Assembly (NCBI GenBank): GCA_034509755.1
Contig: CM067561.1
Coordinates: 3,910,646 to 3,974,645 of the forward strand
Length of the DNA: 64,000 nucleotides
DNA from: Anisodus tanguticus
Taxonomy: Eukaryota > Streptophyta > Magnoliopsida > Solanales > Solanaceae
Direction of reading: 5' to 3'
The notes under the pieces are model-generated. The model was not told where the DNA came from. It saw nothing but the letters and a program-made list of their open reading frames with translations, and searched no databases. The translations under genes and the position numbers were made by a program. Of this stretch, positions 36,901 through 48,900 are shown piece by piece; position 1 is the stretch's first letter; each line of letters starts with the position of its first letter.

Positions 36901-39900
36901 CTCTTTCCATCTTGTACGCCTCTCCTAAAAAACTCCCCCTATCACCTGGTCGGGTGGATGGTTCCTTCTAATCCTCGATGGAGGGTCTCTTCTCACTTGA
37001 TCATTCAGTTCCGTAGCAGACTCCTCCTCGATTTCTTCCCCTGTGTTCTCTCTTGGAGGTTCAGATGTTTCTTCTGATGTTGGGACAACATCTGTTTCTT
37101 CAGTGGGTTGCTCCTCTTCAACTACAACCACAATGTTGTTTTCTGAAGATCTACCAGATATATCCAGCAGGTCATCAAAAATAACATTGACTGATTCTTG
37201 TATGGTCTTTGTCCGAAGATTGTATATTCAATAAGCATGGCTATTCTGAGAGTAGCCAACGAATATTCCCTTGTCACTCTTAGAGTCAAATTTGGCCAGT
37301 TTATCCCTGTCATTAAGAATATAGCACACACACCCAAAGACATGAAAGTACCGCACTATAGGTTTCTTTCCATTTAACAGTTCATAGGGTGTCATCTTGG
37401 TCCCTGGCCTTAAATAGATTGTATTAATTATGTGACATGCCGTGTTCAAGGCTTCTGCCCAAAGCCTTTTTGACAATTGCTTAGAACTTAACATAACGCT
37501 AGCCATTTTTTGTAAAGTTCTGTTCTTTCTCTCAGCAACCCCATTTTGTTGTGGTGTTTTTGGTGCCGAAAATTCATGGAATATGCCTTTCTTTTCACAA
37601 ATTTTTGCGAAGGTTTGATTTTCAAACTCCTTTCCATGATCAGATCTAATTCTAAAAATCGAAGAACAAAACAGGTTCTTAATCCTAGAGTAAAGTGTTC
37701 TAAACATCTCAAAGGTTTGTGATTTTTCCTTTAAAAAATAGATCCAAGTGAATCTGGAAAAATCATCTACTATCACATAAGAATATCTCATCCCTCCTAG
37801 GCTATCTACCTCGATTGGACCCATAAGATCCATATGCAATAATTGGAAACAATGAGACGTACACGAATGTTGTCCGTCATGTTGGACAACATTGTGAGAG
37901 ACTCGGTCCTTTCCCTTCAAACAATCTTCGCATAGTGTTTTATCTTTTGGATCCAGTCTGGGAATGCCTCTAACAGCTTCAAATGAGATCAGCTTCTCCA
38001 AGGTGCCGTAGTTGACATGTCCCAACTTTTGCTACCAAAATGTCAAGTCACCTACCTTTGCGGAGTTGCACAACTCTTGTCTACCGACTAGATAGCAATT
38101 ATCTCCTGTTCGGGTTCCTGACATGACACATTTATCCGCAGAATCTGTAACCTTGCATCCAAGCTTGTTGAATTTCACCTCGAGATCATCATCACATAGT
38201 TGGCTTATTCTATAAGAAGATTAGCAACCAAACCTTCTACATGAAGAACATTTTTCAAGGCTGGTACATCCGGAACATTAAGAGTTCCTTTACCAATTAT
38301 CTTACTCTTACTTCCTCCTCCAAAGGTCACGTATCCTCCATTGAATTCTCCATATTCCTTCAATAGGCGTTTGGTACCTGTCATATGACGTGAGCAGCCA
38401 CTAGCGAAATACCAAGAACCTGTCATGTTAGTACGCAAAGCAGTTATGCACACATTACATTTCAGATTCAGTTTGGGTACCCATTCCTTTTTCTTCCTTC
38501 TGCTTTCAGGCTGGTTGCTTTGAATGTTGTCAGTGATGTTAGGCAACATTGCTGACGACATTTTAGGCAATATTCTGAGTGCAGAGTTTTGAAGTTTGTA
38601 GCAGTAGGGCATAAGATGTCCTGACTTTTTTACAGAAGCTACATACAAACTTCGATCTAATTTCAGTGATTTGAGAGTTACTCGAATTTTCTTTGACAAA
38701 TTTTATCCTCTCAGTTTGACTATGGATTCTGGAAGTATTTGGTTTGCTAGGAGATTGGTACCCAAGCCCGTACTTGTAGGTTTATTGAAGTTCAATATTT
38801 CATCCAGTTTGGAGGTTCCCATGTTGAGCCTCTGAAAGGTGGTCTCAGCTACGTTTAATCGTGCACGAATCTTACCAAGCTCTAGGTCCTTCTTGGTAAG
38901 TGCTACCTCTAATCGGTTGATTGTGTCTTTCAGATTGCTATTCTCAAGGGTCACTAATTTTGCTTTTGAGTCTAGTTGCTCAGATTCAGTGATTAAGGCT
39001 TTACAAAGGCTTTGTAATTCCTTTATTACGTCGTCTTTGGAGTCAACTAGAACCAAATTTACAGCCTCAGATGAAGAGTTAAATCCACTAAAACAATTTA
39101 CATCAGAATAGTCAAAGTATACATACCTCTCGATGTTGAAGACATTCCGGATGTTGAGTCGATGTTGTTCACGATGTTGTCGCAACATTGTCAACAACAT
39201 CTTCATCGTCAGACAGTGAGTGTTCAAACACGGATGCCAGCATTGACTGTGATTCTTCTTCTTGATCTCCTTCCTCCTCTTCGTTCTCATCATCGCTAAG
39301 AGTTACCCACATGACCTTACCAATTTTTCTAAGGATGTTCGCACACTCATTAGCGTAGCGTCCCCAACCCGAGCATGCATGACATTGCACTCCTTCGAGC
39401 TGTTTGGGATTGAAATTGGTACTGTCGGAGTTAGATTTCCTCAGTGGATTGTGATTACTTTGATCAGAAGGTGACCTATTCGGCTGTTTATTAAAGAGTG
39501 GGTTTTGATGTTGTTTGTATTTGGCTTTATTGCGATCATTGTTGATCTTTCTCACCATCGAGTTGAATCGACGAGTAAGTAAGGCAACAGTAGCACCATT
39601 TCCCAGTTCCTCCAAGTTTTCTTCCTCGTTTTCCAATTCAGTTTCCGAGGTTTGTCCTTGGAGTGCCAAAGTTGTCTTTATACAGATCTCTGTCTCTTCA
39701 TGTTCATCTCATATGTTTGAAAGATGCTCATCAAGGCAGGTAGATCCATATTAACAAGATTATGGGCCTCTTCAATAGCACAAATCTTAGTATTAAACCT
39801 TTCAGGAAGAGATCTGAGAGCTTTATCCACAAGTTGTGTGTTGGTTAAAGGAGAACCAAGCACTTGACACTGATTAGCAATGTCAATTAACTTTTCAAAA

Positions 39901-42900
39901 TAGGATTTTATGTCTTCTGATTCTTCCATCCTTAAACGTTCGTATTGGCTCAAAATCATGCGAAGCTTTGTATGTCGTACACTTGAGGTACCTTCACAAT
40001 GAGTTTGTAAGGTCTCCCAAGCGTTCTTCGCCGTAATACAATTCTGGATAAGTTTAAACATATAGAGATCTACCCATCCAAATATCGCATTTAGGGCCTT
40101 TTCATTGAAGCTCGCACTGTTGATCTCTTCCGCGGTCCATTCAGATTCGGGTTTGGTAAGTACATCACCATTCTCGTCTGCTGGGTACTTGGGAATCACA
40201 TAGCCTTCGAAAACTGATCTCCAAGCTCGAACATCAATGGATTTGATGTGCGAACGTAGTCGGATTTTCCAATAGGCATAGTTAGTTCCGTCAAGAATTG
40301 GAAGTCTACCAACGTTTTGTATAGCTGAGTCCATAGCCGTAATATTCAGAATCAAACACTTATTGTATCAAGTGTTGTCTCTGATACCACTTGATAGGTC
40401 CGGGGCTACGGATAAGCAAGAATATGTAAGAATAAAACCGTAACAGCTAGAACAATTCAAACAGTTTCCGGATGTTTCCTTCAATGTTGTGTCAACATCT
40501 GAGGCAACATTGTGATAAAACAGTTATAAACCTTTATAGAGTAAATGCAGCGGAAAAGTAAAGAGACACAAGGTTTATATTTTCAAGGGTATATATTAAT
40601 ATATCCCTTGATAGTCAATGACCAAAGAATTGTATAAATTATATACAATTAAAAATGAATTTCTTTATGCAAGGTTGAACAATAAATGCGAAAAAGAAAT
40701 TACAAACAAAAGTGAAGTCGCAGATGACTTCAGCCCAAAGTTAAAAGATCTAACAAGACAAATACAACATCTTCATTACTATTGCTTGAAATATAAGCTT
40801 GATCTAGAATCCGGGCAGCAATAGTAACGTGGGACTAGATGTTGTTATACTATTTTAGGCCAAGTGTGTTGATCCAGTTTCTAAGGTGACTATGCGAGAG
40901 CTCTCTTGATAATTCTTCTCGTTTTCAATCTGGATATCGATACTCTGAAGTTCCCCTCTATTTATAGTGTGGAACTTCCCTTGAAATCCTCACTGGTTGG
41001 TTGCGGAGGCTGAGTAAAAGAAGGCTTCAGCTTGGATCGGTTCTTGCTCCTTCAAAAACTCAACGTTCTGGACTTGGTCTTCACGCTGCTTTCTCTCCAA
41101 GTTTTGACTGTTTCTTTTACCACGTTTTAAACACAGCATCATTGTTAGCTTGCCTAGGTCATTTTTTACTCACAGTAACACAACCTGTTTTGGCCGGAAG
41201 AATAGGCAAAATCGTTACAGAAATGTTGTCAGGAATGTTGTCACAACATCGCAGGCAACATTCTTATTTTCATAAGATGTTGTCCTGAGCATTTCCAGAT
41301 GTTGTCACAACATCCATCCAACATCAACAATTACAACAATGCTTTCATCTGTGATACACCTTCAGTCTCCACTGTTTCACATAAATCAATAACAAAAGAA
41401 GTACGTGATAAAAAAGATCTAGTGTATTCTTCACAGTTTTATTTTTCAGTTGATAGAGCTGTTTGCTTGCTTTCTATGAGCCAAAGAATACTATTGTGCT
41501 TTCTTCTGTTGCACACGTCGTCTTAATATATTAGCTTTCAGTACCATTTATAGTTGCATTGTAGCCCTTTTCTTTTGGTTAAATGTATTATTTTCCTGAT
41601 GCATTCTCTACACAAAAAACCCACAATCGTGTTCCTTTTTTTTTTTGTTTTCCGGATAGCCACCTATAACTGTGTTCCTTTTTTTTTTTTAAGGTAACAG
41701 AAACACCTATAACTGTGTTCTATTTGGATTCATCCTGCTAAAGGGTATTTTCTGTATATATTTTTTAGGTAGATTCTGTCGAGGGTCCAATGCCACAGAC
41801 AAGATTTGTATTGAAGAAGGCTCTGGAGTTTGGCCATGCTGTAGTTGTTGTAGTTAATAAAATTGATAGACCTTCTGCTCGTCCAGAGTTTGTCGTTAAC
41901 TCTACATTTGAACTCTTCATTGAATTAAATGCAACGGACGAACAGGTACATTTCTTGTCATCTGCTTTTCAGAGTAAAAGTCTCCTTGATATTTCCTTTT
42001 AGATTTATCTTATATTTATTGAACTACTGTACTTAAACCCTCCCCCTCCCCAACAAAAAGGAAAGGAATAAGGGTTTAAAAAGAAAGAAAGAAAGAAAGA
42101 AATAGCTCTCTACATGCTCCTGCTCAGATTTTGTGAAATGCATAAACCCTTGCTATAATGTTAAACAGATAAAAATATGGAACTGCAGCTAGTCTAACAC
42201 AAAAACAGCAGAGCATGCGATATATTAGATGTCAAAATCTTTATTATTTTTTGAGAGTTGTACAATGAACTTGAAAACATTCTCTGTAGTTGTTTGGGTA
42301 TTCTTGAAAGAGGTAATTCTTAAGGTCCGCTATTAACCAGTTGAGCTTTCTGGGATTGTTGGTACCCTAGATAAGACATTGATTTTGATCTCTATCTCAT
42401 TATCTTCTTTTCTGCAGTGTGATTTTCAGGTAATATATGCCAGTGGTATCAAGGGAAAGGCAGGACTATCACCTGAAAATTTGGCTGAGGATCTTGGCCC
42501 ATTATTTGAGGCCGTCATTAGATGTATTCCAGGACCCAAGATTAATAAAGATGGTGCACTTCAAATGCTTGTTAGTTGTCTCTTCACCTTTCCTCTTTTA
42601 CATCGCCTATGATAGAGCTGCTGGTCTACATATTTTTTATGCAGTAAACCATCTTTATTTCAGTAACCATCTTTATTTTTTTAATGGCTTTCTTTAAAAG
42701 ATGCAAATTTGTTCTGTGTTATGGTATTCTGGAAGCTCTTTGTTGTGGGGTAATGTTAAGAGTTGAAGCATTGAAAAACACCTTAAGCATTGTTACATAG
42801 AAAAAAGAAATAAAATGACCTTTAGTAATACTGATTTCTGTATTCAGGAGGGCGTTTCAATAGCAATGTGGATAGCTTACTCAGATGTTGGCTCTTCTGC

Positions 42901-45900
42901 ACCACTGAGTACTTTGTAGTTTTTCTTGTAAAGGAGTGGAAACAAAACTACAGCTTTCGTAGCTGACTGGCTATGCAAACTATGAGTTATATAGAATCAA
43001 ACTAATGTATTCTTATCATGTGATATTATCTCGATGACACTGTTTGGACCTGCAAAATGTACTTACATTTTGATTAATTTGCTTACATATTTAAGGCTTC
43101 CAGTTTATGTCTCAACTAACCCAAAGCAGCCATAATTATGTATTTGCTTATCTAACTGATCTATAAACATTATAGGCTACAAATATTGATTATGAAGAAC
43201 ATAAAGGGCGCATAGCTATTGGACGTGTGCATGCTGGAAGTCTGCGCAGGGGAATGGATGTGAAGGTAGGTCATACTATCTTCTCTCATTTGGTGTTATT
43301 TATCCTATGAAAGCTCTTAGATAGATCACCAGTCTTCTTTATTCCCCTGAAAACTTCTCCTGTTGTTCCTGTTTGTACACACTACATAGTATTACTAAAG
43401 TATTATTCTTGAATGAGTACCTACTAGCTAAGTTTGTCCTGCTAATGGAGCTCAAATTGACTTCTGTACTGTCTTACTGCTTGTCTGCATTGTTTAATTT
43501 ATGCTCATGCCAGGGAATCTATTGCGAGGATGCAACATAATTTTCTTTCACTCACCGAATTGTATAGGAAAAGAGAATTTTCTTCTGATAACAAGAAATG
43601 TATATATGTCTGTGAAAAAGGTATGATTCTTTATGCGTATTTATAATTCGCAGTCATACACACTTATCAGTTATCAAGAGAGATTATCTTTTAAGAGGCT
43701 TATCAAAAGAGAGTTTTATTATAGAGGCTTATCAAGAAATTTTTAATTCATCCAATGTTAGTATGTTCCATAACATGCATAAGTGGAAGTCTTTCTGTCA
43801 CTTGATAGATGTTATGTCTCTATGTTAGGTGCATTAACAATTGAAATAACGAACCAATCTTCTTCATTATGGGAATGCTAAGTTATTACACATGAGCAAA
43901 GTTGTAAGTTCAAAATTATAGATCAAAGAAGACGTCCACACACTTGTACTCAATTTTGATAAGGTAATTAATTTTATCAATAATGGGAAAATCTCCTGTA
44001 TATGGCCTGATGGATGTGTACATGCTAAGTTAGGAGCATCACCGTTGATATGACAGATGACAAACCAATCTTCGTTGCTAACGGAATGCAAGTCTTGAGT
44101 CTCCATCCATTCTCTCACCTCTAATTGTCAAATCTAGGATGAGAATTTGAGAATATAAGTTCAAATGCTAGGATTCCTCTTGATGAGTTATCAAACCTTT
44201 TGAGATGATAATTTTATGAAATTTCATTTGTTTTACAGAACTTGTTATACATGCTAGCCCTATCTATGTTTGAGAAGTGTGTGCTTTCAGTTGTCAATTT
44301 CTTTTCTTGACGAGTTATACAATAACCTTTTACCCTTCTTTTTAATGTTAACGTTTCAGATATGTACATCTGAAGACGCATGCAGATTCGGCAGAGTAAG
44401 TGAGCTATTTGTGTTTGAGAAATTCAATAGAGTTCCTGCAGAAACTGTAGAAGCCGGAGATATTTGTGCGGTGTGTGGCATTGATGATATTCAGGTATGA
44501 TAACACTGGGTACCTTGATGTTGGTTGGTTGGTTGACATACATTACTTGTCATTTGATATAATTGCAAATATATCATGCAAGCGTAGCTGTTTCTGAATC
44601 ACTGTTTTTCTTGTGTAAATTTAGATTGGAGAGACTATTGCTGACAAAAGCGAGGGAAAACCATTACCTTCAATCAAGGTTGAAGAACCTACAGTGAAAA
44701 TGTCATTTTCAGTCAATACTTCCCCCTTTGTTGGCCGCGAGGTAAATCACTATGTAGTAACTTATTTTTTTTTTTACACGTGCTTTTTCACACCATGGAA
44801 GGGGAAAATTATAGAATTGACTTTCGTTCTCAAAGGTCTGAAAAATGCATTGCTTCTTTCAATGTATACCTTTCGTCTTACAAAGGCGTTTTCCAAATCA
44901 GGCTATTTCCTTTATCTTTTTATTTCTTTTGTCATCTAGATCCTTCTTTTTTTTTCATTGGGAAAAATCATAGGCACCTCCTGAACTCAGGCCGGATTTT
45001 CAGTTACACACCCGACCTTTGTGGGGTCCTATTTCCCGACTGAACTTTTTTGAATTGGAATAAATACCACCTTGAAATGTCATAACTAGATCTGAAGTAA
45101 GTGGTGACACGTGTACTTCACCACTTAAATCTTTTTTTTCTCCTTTCTTTCTTCCTCCACCATCCACCACCCACCACCCCAGCCACCATTTCACAACCAC
45201 CAGAGAGATAACAGACCAACTCCGAAATCACTCTTACAAGAGTCATTATGAAAAATATTACACATATCAAAGCTAATGGACCTTGAGTCTTCCAAATTGC
45301 ACTTGTCCATTGCTTCGAACTAATATAAATGCCTCAATAGGTCGCTGTGGACATTCTCTCGACCACGGACTAAAGAAGCTCTCTTTCAACTTTTTTCAAT
45401 TTTATTTTTGATATGATTATCTCCGGTGAATGAATGAAATTGCAGAAACATACAACATAATCAGGAAAAATTCCTTCTAGAATAATCCAATAAGGTGTAA
45501 CTCAGTAGAAAAAAGAGGGATCGTACCATTCGAGCCGTTTTTTCTTGACTCTGAAACGGAATCAAGGGGGTACTTATGCCTTTTCCTATTTCTTAGGCGA
45601 GGAGGGGGGGGGGGGAGGCGGGACAGACACAAGATCATTTCCCTCTTCTCTTCCTTACAATGCAACACTTAAAGAAAATCTCACATTGGGAAAACACCAA
45701 AGACATACTAGGTATATAAGGAAGCAAGCAGTAGATCATAGTAACACGTTTTAAAATCGTGCAGGTCGAAGGTCAATGTAGATAATATGACTAGTGAGCT
45801 GGGTTGTTACATGTAGTGTTAAATCCACTTGTGTGTAATTTTTTTTATGGTGGGACAATCTTCAAGGAGGACGTTGAGTTTCTAAGGGGGGTGTATGTAA

Positions 45901-48900
45901 CACCATAGGGAAATCTTACACTGACAAATTCCTCATCTGATGATGCGTTTAAGTCATGTAGATATAAGCCCAGACTTGACAATAACATGAGTGGGGTGAT
46001 CTGTTACATTTGGTATCAAAGTCACTCTGCATACAACCTTGGACAAAAGTTGAACAAACCTCAACGAAGACACAGAGTCCTTGAGAGGAGATGTATCTAA
46101 CAATTTAAACAAATCCCACATTGACGACAAGCAGGAGAGATTCTGGGTATACACGGGAAACAACTATTAGACCATAGAGATGCCTTTTAAAGGCGCGCGA
46201 GCTTAGGCCCAACGTGGACAATATCAGTAGTACGTTGGGTTGTTAAATACGGAATCAATTACAGCATGATCTAAAACAAGTGAATTCCACAATAAAGAGT
46301 ACCTTAGGCCATGTTGGTGTGTTTTAAAGCCATGTAACCTAAGACCTAGACCCAAAGTGAAAAATATCAATAGTGGGCCTAGGTTGTACGACTGTAAAAC
46401 GCATCAGCAAACTTTAGGACATGTAGATGTGGTATTCCCCTAGAATAATGCATGCACTCGTTTTTCTAAATTCAAATATTTGCTGTCTTCTAAAAAAAGT
46501 TCCTGAACATTGAAGTCTTAAGCCACTTTAAATCCCTCAAACTGTTCCATGATAGGATGAAGTCAAAACAGGTTTTGAGTAAAAATTGTGATAACCAAAT
46601 GTGTCAATTAATATGAAAAAATTTACGTTCACAAAATCATTTTGTCATCAGAATCATGAGCTTTAATAGTATCATAGCAATTGCAAAAGGAAAAAATTTG
46701 ACATCTATGTCTGAGTCTCTGGAAGTGATAAGTTTCACTACAATTACTTGAAATGCGTTTGGATAACATCCTTTTCCGATTGAGTATGGCTTCAACTATT
46801 CCCGCAGCCCATCAATTAGTTAATCATAGACATTTTAGTTAATAGTGAAATGACAGAATCCATAAAGATTATTCAACAGGCTCTGGAAGGAGGCTCTGGA
46901 AGGATACTAGCTCAGATTCAATTTATATGGCATTCTTTGCAATTTGGAACTTTCATTTGACACAATTGTTCTAGTATTTATTACATACAATTTTCACAAC
47001 TTTCAATTAGTCAAATTCTTAACTATTCAATTTTTAACTTTGAAGTGATGTTTTCTATATCAAGGCAACTTGTCAACTACTATTTTAATATTTTATTTCA
47101 CTGCCATTAATATAAAACAGAAGTTTAAGTTAACAAGAGTTAAAAATCAAAATATATTTATATTAAATTATATGGAGAGAGTGGAAGCTAAATGACAGTA
47201 GAAAGCCCCTGTTGTTGGACCCACAAATGAGTAAATATTAAACAAACAATTCCGTTTTATTTTTTAAAGAATGATCTGGTAAATACCAGAAGCTATTCTG
47301 GCTGAAGTTATGCCAAACTTTTACCACCCAAATCTTTGTTTCATTTATCATACTCTATTCTTAATCAGTGCACATAATCTTTTTTTCCTTCTCTGGCATC
47401 ATTTGTATGTTATGCTTCAAACCAGCTCTCATGTAGATAGCAATTGCGATCTGAGAACATGATAGATTGCACATTCTATGCTGAAAGCTGAATTTGAGAA
47501 CAATACAACAACAAACAACATACCCAGTGTAATCCCACAATTGGGGTCTGGGGAGAATAGGATGTACGCAGACCTTACCCCTACCTTTGTGGGTTAGAGA
47601 AGCTGTTTCCGATGGGTGACTTTGAGAACAATGTGTAGTTTAATTGAAGAGGATTTTTCCACCTTTACCGCAGATAGAACTTGCTTGCTTTCATGGGAAA
47701 TGATTTTAAACACTTTTTCAGGGAAAGTATGTTACCAGTCGAAACCTAAGAGACCGGTTGTACCGTGAGCTGGAAAGAAATCTGGCAATGAAAGTTGAAG
47801 ATGGTGAAACTGCAGATACATTCATTGTCAGTGGACGTGGTACTTTGCATATTACCATCCTGATAGAGAACATGTAAGAAAATGTCACATGCCCTGGATT
47901 ATGCTATCTTACTCATACTAACGATCAGAAATGTTCAGGCGAAGGGAAGGATACGAGTTCATGGTGGGACCTCCCAAAGTGATAAATAAGAGAGAGGGTG
48001 ACAGGTTGCTGGAACCTTATGAGGTAATCCTTGACTGAGTTTTTTTTTTTGTGTATAACTGGCCGAAATGGATAATGCACATAACTTGAGATCATTTGAT
48101 CATTTTCAATAGATTAAGTTTGATTTATTAGTGTAGTTAATTCAAATGGAGAGGAGGCACATAATGCTGTTTGTTTGATTACTTTATACTTGGCAGACTT
48201 TCTTTCTGTATTTCTGGTAGCACTTAGGTAATAATCTCATGAATTTTCCATTATCTCCAGTCCCCCCCCCCCCAAAACCTACGCACACACAAGGATAAAA
48301 CATTGGAGAATCTGCAATTTTTATTCCAAATTTTCCACTGCCAAGCATTCCCTTCTTATAACCAGTGCTGAGAGGGAATAAAAAGTCTTTTTCTGCAATG
48401 ACTGCATTAAACAGATTTTTTGTTTGAAGCTTATAGCACTATCCAATTGTATACATCTCGAAGATGATCCAATATTGCTTTCTGGTACTGTCTTTCAACG
48501 AGTTATATGTTGAACTTGTTGGAAATTTGCCTTTGGTGGGGAGGTGCGTCCACCCGTATTTAATGACTTAAACACTAGGGTTCCGTATGTTGGAGGCTTT
48601 GTCTCTTCACACGTGCATAATCTACTAAGTGTAAGTGAGTAGATGACCGTAGGGCCAAGAATCGTCAAATTTCATTGAGAAATGAAAGAGATATTCGTCC
48701 ACGAAGTAAGGTGTTTGAGGCATGGAAATATGGTGTGGGACAAATCTACCACATCGGTGGGAAAAGGAAGAATTGTTCTCTTTATAAGTCTCAAAATTGG
48801 CTAAGGGTTTGGGACCCCAAGGTGTAACCCATGTGTTTGAAGGAAGGAGGACCTAGATGTGCTTGGGTTCAAGGCTAAGTCCGCGTGCGCCGCTGCCGCC

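Larger units (their letters stand above)
31424..41329 (-). mobile_element. Sirevirus-like copia element, antisense in TypA intron 3
   Basis: LTRs of 925 bp (31424-32348) and 938 bp (40392-41329) enclose a 9.9-kb element with the exact duplication ATTAC (31419-31423 and 41330-41334). The primer site (TGGTATCA, minus strand) is at 40382-40389, and a purine tract (ATGGGGAGAT on the minus strand) adjoins the 3' LTR at 32349-32358. Large size, a long gag with coiled-coil extension after the knuckle, copia gene order (integrase before RT) and an extra frame beyond RNase H match the Sirevirus (SIRE/Maximus) lineage. The LTRs differ at some 20 places plus a 12-bp tandem duplication in the 5' copy, so it is not very recent. 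Confidence 0.93.

Noticed and set aside
45600..45618. G-run (also G-run at 51785 and C-run at 48261) as G-quadruplex sites
   Set aside because: Single homopolymer runs in introns; their length may be an assembly artefact and no four-tract pattern is present.
45661..46247. Cassandra-type TRIM carrying a 5S rRNA-like LTR
   Set aside because: I looked for 5S promoter boxes in the short LTRs and saw none, so only a generic TRIM call is made.
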